This document shows, piece by piece, positions 47,801-54,885 of a stretch of 64,000 nucleotides of DNA. Below the pieces are notes generated by a model, which was not told the origin of the DNA, did not search any database, and saw nothing but the letters and a program-made list of their open reading frames with translations. The stretch lies in contig NC_092674.1 in NCBI RefSeq assembly GCF_964355755.1, positions 4,159,001-4,223,000 of the forward strand, written 5' to 3'. The translations under genes were made by a program, and so were the position numbers. The DNA comes from Antedon mediterranea. Its lineage: Eukaryota > Echinodermata > Crinoidea > Comatulida > Antedonidae. Within the stretch, counting starts at the first letter, position 1. Every line of letters begins with the position of its first letter.

Positions 47801-50427
47801 TCCAGGGTCAAGTGCATTTAGCCTAGACAGTTGTACACGTAAGAATTGTGTTATTTAAGAATATTATGCAGTTGTCAATTGTATGACCCACTATACAACC
47901 ATGAAGAGGTACGTCATTTGTCCGATGTGCATCATACTTTATGAATACCATATTATGATGAATACCCCTGCATAAAAAAATTGACTTACCTTTAGGTGAC
48001 CATGACGCACCCATTTTGAAGAACAATGGCGCGTTGTGACCATGTTGTTCATGATATGGTGGGTGGTAAAGTGATGGACATTGACACACCATTGTTCATT
48101 GATGTGATGTATCATCTAGGTTTTTTGACGCACCCCAGTGTCAATAATTTTTATTTAATTTTTTTTTTATTCAATCGAAACCAACAGCGATAATTACCGC
48201 CACTAACAGGTTTGATACAAACAAAGCCAGGAGAGTTTAAAGCACCTTGATTGGTCCTGACATTGATCAAGGGCTTCTCTCGTCCAGTGCCCACCTTGAC
48301 CAGAGGTCTGAGGCAGATACTAGATGCAGGGGCTGCCATAAGAGTCAGCAGTGCTGATTTCAAATGCCTAACGGGACCCCATCTCCGTATACAGCACCCG
48401 CTATTCCCAGATGGTCTCCCATCCAAGCTCTAACCAGGCCCAACGTTGCTTAACTGACGAGAACCGGTGTTTCAACGTGGTAAAGCCGTATATAAGATGA
48501 CAACACATTATTTGTAAATGACGCATCCATAATGCACCTCTCCCAGGAGTCGTATAGTGGGTCATACAATTGACAAGTGCATTACTGTTGCTGTATAAAT
48601 AAGATATACTTTAAACAAAGTGTCCCATTAATAGGGGTTGTCTGTAGTGTTAATGCATACAGTATATTTCCCTGTGTTTGTTTTACAGAATAGTGTCCCC
48701 TTAATAGGTGTTTCCCTACTTAATACTTTGTCTCAATGTTTTGATAGCTATGTATACCAATATATTGTCTTTTTTGTTAGGTTCATGTAGACCTGGTAAC
48801 TATTCCTATCTTGGTATAGAACCATGTAACAAGTGTGCCGTTGGCACTTACCAGACGCGGTACAACAGCAGGTTCTGCACACGATGTCCGAAAGGTGTTG
48901 AAACACACGATGAAGGATCATCATCAATAAGAGAATGCATAGGTACAGTCATTATACATATAAGATATACATATAAAGCTCTGTCCACACTATCAAACTA
49001 GTTCGACAAGTGTGATGTGCCCAAATATGGTAGTGATAATGACTTCATCATGTCCATATATGGGCACATCACAAAAGTTTAATAATGTAGACAGTGTACA
49101 GTATTTCTTGATTATAATTTTCTTTGTAGTAAAATTGTTCTCTTTTTAGGTTATGAAACATATTCAACAGCAAGCCCAAGTGAAATTCCAACAGGCTCTA
49201 TCAAACCAACAAAGGGCCAGATGACAACACAGGCCATGACTACAGCATCCAGCAATGATAGCGAAGTAGCAACCTTAAAAGACAGTCGAGAATTTAGCAT
49301 CATAATAGTCGTAGTATGTGTAGCAGTTGCCTTCTTTGTTATTGTTGTTATTGCTATATGTGTTGTAAAAAGAAGAAGGTAATTAATTTCATTTTTTTTT
49401 GTAAACCAATGTGACCTAGCCAATTCTTGGTTCTACAATGTTTACAGTATCATAGGCAGATTCTGTGATACAGTGTCACATATGCATCACAAGTGATGTC
49501 TGTATCATTAGTCTAAACTAACCCTAACTTTAACATATGTAACACTGTATATTTTAAGTTATTTCTATTTTTAAATTATTTCTATTTTAAGTTATTTATA
49601 TTATAAGTTATGTATATTTTAAGTTATTTATATTTTAAGTTATGTATATTTTAAGTTATTTCTATTTTTAAATTATTTCTATTTTAAGTTATTTATATTA
49701 TAAGTTATGTATATTTTAAATTATTTATATTTTAAGTTATTTATATTTTAAGTTATGTATATTTTAAATTATTTATATTTTAAGTTATTTATATTTTACA
49801 GGAAAAAAGGAACGTTTAAACCCCACCGCCTAAATGATGACTCACAGCCTGTGAGCAACATGTTCCAGGAGTTAGGAGAAATGCAAACTCTCTGCTTTGA
49901 GAATCAAACATACAGTGCTGATAATGGTAAGCGTGACAGGTTTAGGCCTAGAGTTAAGCTCTGTCTACACTATCAAACTAGTGTGACAAAAAAGTGTGAT
50001 GTGCCCAACTATGGTAGTGGTATGACATCATCATGTCCATATATGAGCACATCACATTTTGTTGTCACAAAATGTGATAGTGTAGACAGAGCTTTAGAGA
50101 TTTAGTACAGTAGAACGAGTTGAAATATATGTTTTAATACTCTGGCTAACCTCTATTCAGGGGCCATCAATGGTTCTACTATAGATAGAAAGATTAACAG
50201 TACATATACAGCATTACAGATACAAAGCTCTTTAACTAATAATAATTAGATAATAAAACAATACAATAATAATACAATTTAGTAATAATAATTTGTTTTA
50301 ATTAGTAGATAAAAACATTGAAGATGATTTTGGCTATTCGATGTTGGAAAACGACAACACATCAATTGGAAAGCCGCTTACGTCATTCAAAGTAGATGAA
50401 AATGATGATCTTCTCGCCACTTTGTAA
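17825..50427 (+). CDS. Large type I receptor: 3 YWTD propellers + EGF, CCP/HYR array, GCC2/3, TM; 43 exons, 2,574 aa
   Basis: Forty-three exons were traced by splice sites and phase; the summed length, 7,725 bases, is a multiple of three with no internal stop. Order: signal peptide (exon 1, 17825-17873), three LDLR-class-B propellers each closed by an EGF exon (exons 2-17), Sushi/HYR array (exons 18-35), an unassigned cysteine-containing region (36-38), two GCC2/GCC3 modules (39-40), TM (41) and an 86-aa tail (41-43). Propellers are typical of LRP-family endocytic receptors; CCP, HYR and GCC2/3 together are typical of SVEP1-like adhesion proteins and complement-type proteins. No LDLR class A repeat is seen, which separates it from LRP5/6. 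An endocytic or adhesion receptor for large extracellular ligands is inferred, not shown. Alternatives: two adjacent genes fused by my exon chaining, though phases and absence of intervening stop/UTR argue for one. Confidence 0.85.
18951..19471. repeat. Tandem duplication, about 260 bp x2
   Basis: ATTCCAAATTATTTGGTTTA begins both units (about 18952 and 19215); units differ by a few substitutions and an 8-base indel. Receptor intron 1. Confidence 0.85.
20365..20705. repeat. Minisatellite, about 42-50-bp unit with palindrome ATGAATATTCAT
   Basis: Eight units built on CAATATATTCATGAATATTC ATAAGCTTTGCAACTGACAACGT. Receptor intron 1. Confidence 0.88.
21788..21990 (+). mobile_element. tRNA-derived SINE (family A), head missing
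   Basis: CTCTCTCCACCCAGGTGTAT … ATCAAGACACAACTTTGCGC … TTAGGCGCTATATAAATCCT, as in the full copies; receptor intron 1. Confidence 0.75.
22132..26045 (+). CDS. Receptor exons 2-5: first YWTD propeller
   Basis: Exons 22132-22582, 23942-24079, 25195-25324, 25904-26045 (residues about 17-303). YWTD-type blades appear as VFWSDSG, LYWVDE, LFWTDWG, LYWTDV and LFVTDW, with typical LSKPRGIA and [10 protein letters not shown] loop motifs. The exon borders fall between blades as in LRP genes. Confidence 0.88.
22583..23941. other. Receptor intron 2, no exon seen
   Basis: Rich in CTAG/AGGCCT palindromes and TAGTAG runs (23075-23240), a CCATGGAGTAAA hairpin at about 23111-23140, and MITE-1 copy 7. Confidence 0.5.
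23660..23789 (+). mobile_element. MITE-1 copy 7, degraded
   Basis: GATGTCATATCACTACCATA core and a right end AGTTTGATAGC remain, in receptor intron 2. Confidence 0.6.
24430..24590. mobile_element. Short inverted-repeat element in receptor intron 3
   Basis: CCACTAGGCGAATTTAGTCG plus CACGAATC at the left pairs with GATTCATGCAAACAAATTTG plus CCTAGTAG at the right. Single copy in this window. Confidence 0.55.
24987..25130. mobile_element. MITE-2 copy 2
   Basis: GGCCAATTTAAACAGATGAG … ACCGCTCGTATGTGCAAATT; receptor intron 3, about 30 bases shorter in the centre. Confidence 0.75.
25408..25530 (+). mobile_element. SINE family B, body only
   Basis: CCAAAGACTTGTAATAAGAC … AACAGGATTGCCACCTTTAA matches the 42373 copy; receptor intron 4. 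Confidence 0.6.
26046..27453. other. Receptor introns 5-6, no further exon seen
   Basis: Except for exon 6, this is AT-rich intron. 26066-26410 has a (TAGTCA)n start and looks like an old dispersed repeat; its class could not be set. Confidence 0.4.
26768..26881 (+). CDS. Receptor exon 6: EGF-like module 1
   Basis: The exon encodes six cysteines in EGF spacing ([12 protein letters not shown]…[16 protein letters not shown]), the module that normally packs under an LRP propeller. Phase 1 at both ends. Confidence 0.85.
27454..30333 (+). CDS. Receptor exons 7-11: second YWTD propeller
   Basis: Exons 27454-27723, 28274-28427, 29185-29325, 29941-30058, 30183-30333 (residues about 342-619). Blades read [30 protein letters not shown] and YLLFTEWNE. 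An unusual cysteine-containing insert ([12 protein letters not shown]…PCFLQ) lies at the start, before the first blade. The tryptophan is lost in several blades, so this propeller is the most divergent of the first two. Confidence 0.85.
28098..28252 (+). mobile_element. MITE-1 copy 8
   Basis: Near-complete element 21 bases upstream of receptor exon 8, so its right end lies close to that exon's branch-point/acceptor region. Confidence 0.85.
29391..29551 (+). mobile_element. MITE-1 copy 9
   Basis: Complete, 66 bases after receptor exon 9. Flanked by TA on the left and TA one base beyond the right end. Confidence 0.85.
29608..29755 (+). mobile_element. MITE-1 copy 10: internal repeat expanded to six units
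   Basis: Ends are missing. The interior unit CACTACCATATTTGGGCACA is repeated in tandem six times, against two in most copies. Confidence 0.8.
30594..30731 (+). CDS. Receptor exon 12: EGF-like module 2
   Basis: [16 protein letters not shown]…[19 protein letters not shown] shows canonical LRP-type EGF spacing. Phase 1-1 exon. Confidence 0.88.
31519..33161 (+). CDS. Receptor exons 13-16: third YWTD propeller
   Basis: Exons 31519-31764, 32205-32367, 32499-32626, 32880-33161 (residues about 666-938). Blades are ILLADTY, VYWTDVD, LFWTDST, IYWTDWG, LYWCDGK and [17 protein letters not shown] and [10 protein letters not shown] are typical connecting loops. It is the most LRP-like of the three propellers. 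Confidence 0.9.
31850..31997 (+). mobile_element. MITE-1 copy 11
   Basis: Complete copy in receptor intron 13, left end AAGCTCTATCTGCACTATCA, right end TAGTGTAGACAGAGC. Confidence 0.85.
33262..34080. repeat. 19-bp minisatellite, about 40 units
   Basis: Unit GTGTGCTTCCGATATCCAG with frequent C/T and deletion variants, ending 24 bases before receptor exon 17. All six frames stay open over parts of it, which creates false ORFs. Confidence 0.93.
34105..34236 (+). CDS. Receptor exon 17: EGF-like module 3
   Basis: [18 protein letters not shown]…[18 protein letters not shown] has EGF cysteine spacing and closes the propeller section before the Sushi array. Confidence 0.85.
34375..34545. repeat. 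About 21-24-bp tandem repeat
   Basis: ACCTCTCACCATAGTAACAC recurs about seven times in receptor intron 17. Confidence 0.85.
34630..35877 (+). CDS. Receptor exons 18-20: CCP/Sushi modules 1-3
   Basis: Exons 34630-34797, 35119-35298, 35683-35877, each one phase 1-1 module (residues about 983-1163). Each starts with a Cys-Pro pair ([30 protein letters not shown]) and holds the later Cys-X-W pattern (GEWN, GWEG, GTWS). The extra cysteine pair in each resembles the six-cysteine CCP variant of SVEP1-like proteins. Confidence 0.85.
34817..34978 (-). mobile_element. MITE-1 copy 12
   Basis: Complete copy starting 19 bases after receptor exon 18; two ATGGTAGTG/ATTGGAGTG units. Confidence 0.85.
35443..35583. 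mobile_element. MITE-3 copy 2
   Basis: AAGCTTGGTTCCCACTATAG … CTAGTGGGACCACGCTTAA with two CCAAT-type boxes around TGACCAATCACAAGCGACTG; receptor intron 19. Confidence 0.8.
36373..36618 (+). CDS. Receptor exon 21: HYR module 1
   Basis: The exon reads [14 protein letters not shown]…[12 protein letters not shown]…[19 protein letters not shown], the hyalin-repeat signature with two cysteines and the conserved A-x-D-x-x-x-N-x-A-x-C end. One 246-base phase 1-1 exon. Confidence 0.88.
36662..36792 (-). mobile_element. MITE-1 copy 13, internal deletion
   Basis: Both ends present; the CCATATATGGGC segment is deleted. In receptor intron 21. Confidence 0.82.
37065..38640 (+). CDS. Receptor exons 22-24: CCP/Sushi modules 4-6
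   Basis: Exons 37065-37256, 37735-37917, 38446-38640 (residues about 1246-1435). Starts are [26 protein letters not shown] and [14 protein letters not shown]; all carry the G-x-W near the last cysteine. Same three-module block as before HYR 1. Confidence 0.85.
37338..37630 (-). mobile_element. tRNA-derived SINE (family A)
   Basis: Minus strand: TGTGGCGCAGTGTGTTGGAC (A-box-like) and GTGGTTCAAATCCAACTCTC (B-box-like) head, then the same body; 3' end differs from the other copies. Receptor intron 22. Confidence 0.78.
37965..38185. repeat. Irregular GGTGTTT repeat
   Basis: GTGTTTAGAAGAAGGTGTTT and variants recur in receptor intron 23. Confidence 0.75.
38690..38707. repeat. Poly-C run
   Basis: An uninterrupted cytosine homopolymer of about 17 bases in receptor intron 24; length is likely unstable and error-prone. 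Confidence 0.8.
39072..39317 (+). CDS. Receptor exon 25: HYR module 2
   Basis: [21 protein letters not shown]…[19 protein letters not shown] is a clear hyalin repeat, exactly the same exon length (246) as HYR 1 and HYR 5. Confidence 0.88.
39556..39720 (+). mobile_element. MITE-1 copy 14
   Basis: Complete; ends 47 bases before receptor exon 26. Three CATATTTGGGCA-type units. Confidence 0.83.
39768..40881 (+). CDS. Receptor exons 26-28: CCP/Sushi modules 7-9
   Basis: Exons 39768-39962, 40230-40418, 40693-40881 (residues about 1518-1708). Starts are [28 protein letters not shown] and [13 protein letters not shown]. Third copy of the three-CCP block. Confidence 0.85.
40020..40145 (-). mobile_element. 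SINE family B-like head
   Basis: Minus strand TGTAGCTTGGTGGTCCAAGG, then TTCAATCCTGACCTAGTGCA; similar heads at 7793-7870 (+) and about 36000-36125 (-). Confidence 0.5.
40427..40581 (-). mobile_element. MITE-1 copy 15
   Basis: Starts 8 bases after receptor exon 27, immediately behind the splice donor GTACTGTACA. Confidence 0.84.
41347..41601 (+). CDS. Receptor exon 29: HYR module 3
   Basis: [16 protein letters not shown]…[21 protein letters not shown] is a hyalin repeat. It has one extra cysteine (ADECQRQ), leaving an odd count that may pair with a neighbouring module. Confidence 0.85.
41623..42215. mobile_element. Foldback element of about 590 bp in receptor intron 29
   Basis: AAATCCAAAGGCAAATTACT at the left pairs with TTATTTGCCTTTGGATTTAT at the right, and long inner arms (ATGACAATGCTGTGGGTATC… / …GATACCCACAACATTGTCAT) extend the fold. 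The left arm is duplicated in tandem (63-bp unit). A relative of the right arm lies at 8560-8720. Confidence 0.7.
42373..42550 (+). mobile_element. tRNA-headed SINE (family B)
   Basis: GTGGCTTGGTGGTTGTGATT and GGGTTTAAGTCCTGTCATCC give tRNA-like A and B boxes; body AAAGACTTGTAATAAGACTT recurs at 25418. Receptor intron 29. Confidence 0.65.
42665..43458 (+). CDS. Receptor exons 30-31: CCP/Sushi modules 10-11
   Basis: Exons 42665-42844 and 43252-43458 (residues about 1794-1922). Starts [13 protein letters not shown] and [14 protein letters not shown]. Only two CCPs here, so a third module seen in the other blocks is missing or was never gained. Confidence 0.83.
42891..43075. mobile_element. MITE-2 copy 3
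   Basis: GGCCAATTTACACAGATGAG … CTGCTCGTATTTGTAAATTG; receptor intron 30. Confidence 0.78.
43608..43738 (+). mobile_element. MITE-1 copy 16
   Basis: Complete short form with a single ACTACCTTATTTGGGC unit, receptor intron 31. Confidence 0.83.
43912..44611 (+). CDS. Receptor exons 32-33: HYR module 4, split by an intron
   Basis: Exons 43912-44025 and 44480-44611 together make [14 protein letters not shown]…[13 protein letters not shown] | [13 protein letters not shown]…[18 protein letters not shown]. Their sum is again 246 bases; the internal intron is unique among the HYR units and holds a repeat at its start. Confidence 0.87.
44050..44275. repeat. MITE family 4, copy 2
   Basis: This copy sits in the intron that splits HYR 4. 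GCTGAGCTCTGGAGATCAAA at the left and CTGTTGTTAGATTGCCTTGG at the right match copy 1 in the same orientation. Confidence 0.75.
44361..44436 (+). mobile_element. MITE-1 copy 17, 5' half
   Basis: AGCTCTGTCTACACTGTCAA, then ACTTTGTGTGACAAAA; 3' half absent. In the intron that splits HYR 4. Confidence 0.7.
44869..45114 (+). CDS. Receptor exon 34: HYR module 5
   Basis: [20 protein letters not shown]…[20 protein letters not shown] is a 246-base phase 1-1 hyalin repeat directly after HYR 4. Confidence 0.87.
45241..45520 (+). mobile_element. tRNA-derived SINE (family A)
   Basis: Head TGTGGCGCAGTGTGTTGGAC and GTGGTTCGAATCCAGTTCTC, body and GGCGCTATATAAATATTG tail; receptor intron 34. Confidence 0.82.
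45646..45846 (+). CDS. Receptor exon 35: CCP-like module 12
   Basis: [17 protein letters not shown]…[23 protein letters not shown]…[18 protein letters not shown] is the atypical CCP that precedes the GCC2/3 section in SVEP1-like proteins. tRNA-derived SINEs of the same orientation flank it in both introns. Confidence 0.75.
45876..46033 (-). mobile_element. MITE-1 copy 18
   Basis: Complete; six bases of the left end deleted (CTGTCTATCAAACT). Receptor intron 35. Confidence 0.85.
46227..47297 (+). CDS. Receptor exons 36-38: unassigned cysteine-containing region with furin-like site
   Basis: Exons 46227-46363, 46767-46906, 47110-47297 (residues about 2154-2308). I do not recognise a named domain. 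It has cysteines at DCRN, TFCQS, IQCSF and SLCAN, a basic R-V-K-R at residues 2223-2226, and a helical stretch [17 protein letters not shown] before SVCPKGQ…KKC leads into the GCC2/3 modules. Phases 0 and 2 here break the phase 1-1 rule of the array, so it likely has another origin. A SEA-like or SVEP1-linker fold is possible. Confidence 0.75.
46413..46715 (+). mobile_element. tRNA-derived SINE (family A)
   Basis: Head GCGTGTGGCGAATTATGTTG, GAGGTTCGAATCCAACTCTT; ends in an ATT microsatellite. Receptor intron 36. Confidence 0.82.
46940..47018 (+). mobile_element. MITE-1 copy 19, 5' half
   Basis: Left end to GGACATGATGATGTCAT, then lost; receptor intron 37. Confidence 0.75.
47377..47530 (+). 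mobile_element. MITE-1 copy 20
   Basis: Left end altered (GCTGTCAATACTATCAAACT), right end intact; receptor intron 38. Confidence 0.83.
47677..48942 (+). CDS. Receptor exons 39-40: two GCC2/GCC3 (ephrin-receptor-like) modules
   Basis: Exons 47677-47838 and 48781-48942, both 162 bases. They read CSPGTFYD…[27 protein letters not shown] and [37 protein letters not shown], the conserved GTYQ…C..CP pattern. The intron between them carries a TIR element with a 5S-derived SINE. Confidence 0.88.
47872..48576. mobile_element. 705-bp element with 25-bp perfect TIRs
   Basis: Bases 47872-47896 are the exact reverse complement of 48552-48576 (core TGTATGACCCACTATAC). The interior holds no transposase frame but carries a 5S-derived SINE. 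It lies in the intron between the two GCC2/3 exons of the receptor. Confidence 0.85.
48157..48490 (-). mobile_element. 5S-rRNA-derived SINE, nested
   Basis: On the minus strand the head (48490 to about 48376) reads like 5S rRNA: GGCCTGGTTAGAGCTTGGAT, GGGAGACCATCTGGGAATAG and CGGGTGCTGTA keep the box A-internal element-box C promoter area, with several bases deleted in the 5' third. About 200 bases of unrelated body follow and end in an A-rich tail at 48157-48172. This is the plan of SINE3-type elements. Confidence 0.75.
48976..49094 (-). mobile_element. MITE-1 copy 21
   Basis: Short form with one ATGGTAGTG unit, 33 bases after receptor exon 40. Confidence 0.82.
49150..50427 (+). CDS. Receptor exons 41-43: Thr/Ser stalk, transmembrane helix, cytoplasmic tail
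   Basis: Exons 49150-49378, 49802-49926, 50306-50427. A Thr/Ser-rich stalk is followed by a single helix ([21 protein letters not shown], residues about 2466-2488) and a basic stop-transfer KRRRKK. The tail holds FENQTY (2525-2530, fitting FxNxxY), YSML (2545-2548, YxxΦ) and ENDDLL (2566-2571, acidic dileucine). No kinase, TIR or death domain is present. Stop TAA at 50425-50427. Confidence 0.9.
49410..49540. mobile_element. MITE-5 copy 3, partial
   Basis: AGCCAATTCTTGGTTCTACA … AGTATCATAGGCAGATTCTG … GTGATACAGTGTCACATATG; inverted relative to copy 1, receptor intron 41. Confidence 0.5.
49550..49798. repeat. AT minisatellite abutting the exon 42 acceptor
   Basis: Units TTATTTATATTTTAAG / TTATGTATATTTTAAG repeat about 15 times, and the last unit supplies the sequence just before the ACAG acceptor. 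Confidence 0.88.
49955..50095 (-). mobile_element. MITE-1 copy 22
   Basis: Complete and well preserved, 28 bases after receptor exon 42. TA flanks both ends (GTTA-AGCTCTG … CAGAGCTT-TA), the best case for a TA target duplication. Confidence 0.87.
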
Positions 50428-51548
50428 AATAAAACACACAAAAAAAGAGTACATCTATGAAAAAAAATTATGATGGAAGAGCATTGGTTACATTTACTGT
50501 AAATTATAGAAAGATAGGGACGGGTAACGCATATTTATTCAGGGAGAGTTGGCAGTGGATTAACAGAAAGACATGAGGCCCCTAGTTTTGGAACCTAAGT
50601 TTCCCTCCAATGCTGGAGGCCTTGGGCGTTTTTAGCCTTTTTCGACATAATTTTAAGCCTGTTTTTTCCTTTGGGCACTGCACAGGGGCCCCATAACTCC
50701 GGGGACCCTTGTTTTAGCCATTGAGCTCAAAGCCGTTACGCTACTAAGAGTTGGATTGGATGGAATGGCTTCTTCAACTGTACTACAACACAACCATATT
50801 TAATTGCTTTGTATTGACTTTAAAATATTCCAGTTATAGTTAATTGTTGCAGAAAAAATATTCGTTATGCTGCTCCACCAACCAGATGTTATCAATTTCA
50901 GGAGGGTATTTAATACTTTGTTAATATGGAATTCAACTTTTATATCCATGGGTCCAGGGGAGGGAGGGGGAAGGGAACACAGGAATTTTGAGCTGGCTAC
51001 ATACCAAACCCTATGTACATTGAATAACTGGCATTTGGTGTAGTATGCTATTTATTACTCAGAGACTGCAACCAAACGTTTTCTAAAGTTAATTTTAATT
51101 TAATATTGAATCATATTTTTATTGTAAAAGATTTATTTTTAAATTTGATTATATTTTTTGTAATTGTTATTGAATATTATATATGTTTTTTTTAATAAAA
51201 AAAATAAACGAAGTGTGCTTAAAAATATATTACAAATTGTTAATTCACAGATGAGTGCATCATAGTGATAAAGAATACAGGTTTATATGTAAAAAGGATA
51301 CACTTACACCAAAGATAAAAACTGGAAACATTTGTAAATTATAAAATTTATGAAAAAGTAAATGAAATTAAAACTGTTTTTTAGTTACATTTTTACTTGC
51401 TTCTGTTTATTAAATAATATTATATTGTCACAACTAAATACAGTATTGTGTTTTAGCTGAAAAAAAGTTTGCAATTCTTTAAACTCTAGAGGGGGTAGTT
51501 TATGCAAAGTGTTTCTGCTGTGAACAGCTGGTTGCACAACGTTGAAAT
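50428..51548. other. Receptor 3' UTR and UFM1 upstream region
   Basis: Most of it is probably 3' UTR up to about 51220. The UFM1 first exon is noncoding except for its last two bases; its 5' end was not determined. Confidence 0.45.
51196..51201 (+). terminator. Candidate polyadenylation signal of the receptor gene
   Basis: AATAAA in an A-rich run about 770 bases after the stop codon. No better signal was noted in between. Confidence 0.4.
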
Positions 51549-52927
<1,379 letters not shown>

Positions 52928-53479
52928 AGATGGACAGTAGACAATTATTTAACATTTTAAACATTTATATTATAAAGAAAAAAAACAGATAATCAGGTGA
53001 CACAAAGAATAATTTGCTTGTTGACAGAAAATTATTTGGCTGTAATCTTGTAACCTGCACTTTGGTGCTATGGTTTGTGTAAATTTAGACGAGTGTGTTA
53101 TATCCAGTATAAAACACTTGCCTTGATAGTCAGATGTTGAGGTTCGAATCATGTCATTTGCACACAATTGATTATGGGACGATATCTGTTGAGAGGTGAA
53201 AATCTGGGCTAAAACACAGTATATATATATATATAGGTATTTTATTCATAAAAAAAACACATAAATAGTACAAACAGAAGGCAGCCAACGGCTGAATAAT
53301 TCTGCAAACAACGTACAAAGTAAAAATTTAAAAGACTCTAACAACAATATAATATATACAAGTACACAGTAAATCAAATCATTAAAAAGTCGTTAACATT
53401 CTTTAAAATGCCAAAAGACCCAGATAAACCAAGGCATGCGGTAATCACTAATTCGTTAATTACTATTAATGTTATAAAC

Positions 53480-53768
53480 CTACAAAGTTTTAGTTTTAGA
53501 AGCTTCATTCATTCTATCAGTAATGTCAGGGATGGTAGAGCGTTTCCAACGATTGGTTTTACACAAGGGGGCATCCAACAAATTAACATTTCTGAAATTG
53601 CAACCGCGGTTACGATAAGGGGGAAGCATATCACGATAGAGTTTAAGGGAGTAGAGCCCCTTCCCAAATTTCATCATCAAGTTATCTCTTCTGGCTTCAA
53701 AGGAACATAATCCAGACATGGATAAAGCATTTTTATAACTGATGTACTTAGCGCCGTAAATACATCTT
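53480..53768 (-). pseudogene. LINE reverse transcriptase C-terminal remnant
   Basis: On the minus strand the frame reads RCIYGAKYISYKNALSMSGL, then CSFEARRDNLMMKFGKGLY, NVNLLDAPLCKTNRWKRST and IPDITDRMNEA. This is the C-terminal tail typical of non-LTR retrotransposon RT proteins in marine invertebrates (…L..RR..L…F…, DAPKCRTxRYxxSxIPYLTxLLN). It is cut at its 5' side by a MITE at 53771. The matching plus-strand frame at 53408-53710 is judged a shadow. About 260 bases after its stop (53215-53480) are probably LINE 3' UTR. Confidence 0.65.
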
Positions 53769-53770
53769 AG

Positions 53771-53874
53771 AGCTCTGTCTACACTTCCACTACTGTACTA
53801 ACTAACACTATATCACTACCATATTTGGGCACATCACACTTTTTTGTCAAACTAGTTTGATAGTGTAGACAGAC
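53771..53874 (+). mobile_element. MITE-1 copy 23, internally deleted
   Basis: Inserted into the LINE remnant; both ends present, about 50 interior bases missing. Confidence 0.8.
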
Positions 53875-54885
53875 CAAGATACCACTGAGACTATGTGAAG
53901 AATAGATCGAGGAAGCACCGCCACACATCATTAAACAATGTGATCTAACTTGTTCCTAGGTCGCAATTTAAAAGCCCCCCCAGAGACACAGTATAGTGAA
54001 GATACAGGACCAATCCGTTTTTTCTTTTAAAAGGTGTATTTTTGAAATGTCAAAATGATCATATTGAATTTATATTGTTAATTGCTTGTTGTATGTAAAA
54101 AGTGACAGTAGGAATCTATCCTATATGCATGCAATTTATTAAATATCAATTTAAGCCCGTCTATAATATAAAGGTAAGGTAATTTTAAACAGTTTTATGC
54201 CACTGATTCCAGGTATTAATTTGTTTAATTGAATATATATTATGTGACTAAAGTGTCTTTCAAACCTATTCCGACACACGGTTTCGGTCCGGAGTCGTCA
54301 AATCGGACGGTGAATGTTTCGTTTTCACAACGCTCCACGTCTATGACCCAATACATTTATGCGCGTAGCCATGTAAACACAAAACATTGACGTTTTATTT
54401 TCAGGTGCCGCGTCAGAACATGTGTGAAAGACCCTTTAGGAAATACAGTACTGTATACTGCAATCTAGTGTTAAAAGGATTTCACAGTATTGTTGCGGAA
54501 TTGGTACTTATTGCATATTATCAATGGTTTTTTTTCTGAAAAAGATCACATATTATTAAATGACAATAAAATCCAACAATTGTATTTGACTCTTGAGTAT
54601 ATCCACAACATGTTTACAAAAATGAATAGGTATACAGTGGATAATAAAATTATTGAATCACATTTGTTTTTAAACGTCGAAAATGTATTATTTATTTGAA
54701 ATTACTAAAGTATGTACTTACAGTACTAAATCAGCATAATATTGAGTTTTGTAGTTGATCCCTGGAGGTCATGATATATAAACAATCAAATTTCACGAAT
54801 CGTTATTTATAAATAAATCACCGCACGTACAGACCTGTTAACTGTATACACCTATATTGATTCGGATACTGAAGGAGCGCAAAAC

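Larger units (their letters stand above)
52928..54885. other. Intergenic stretch between UFM1 and the HECT-like gene
   Basis: Holds a tRNA-headed repeat (about 53080-53160), a (TA)n run at 53219-53234, the LINE remnant and MITE-1 copy 23. No gene is supported after 53875. Confidence 0.5.

Noticed and set aside
48376-48490. Possible functional 5S rRNA gene
   Set aside because: The 5' third is deleted and diverged and an A-tailed body follows, as in a SINE.
17825-50427. Calling the receptor LRP5, LRP6 or SVEP1
   Set aside because: The domain content matches none of these fully: no LDLR class A repeats, only three propellers, and no vWA or pentraxin domain, so no gene symbol is given.
53408-53710. 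100-codon plus-strand ORF
   Set aside because: The minus strand here has clear LINE RT C-terminal sequence; the plus frame is its shadow.
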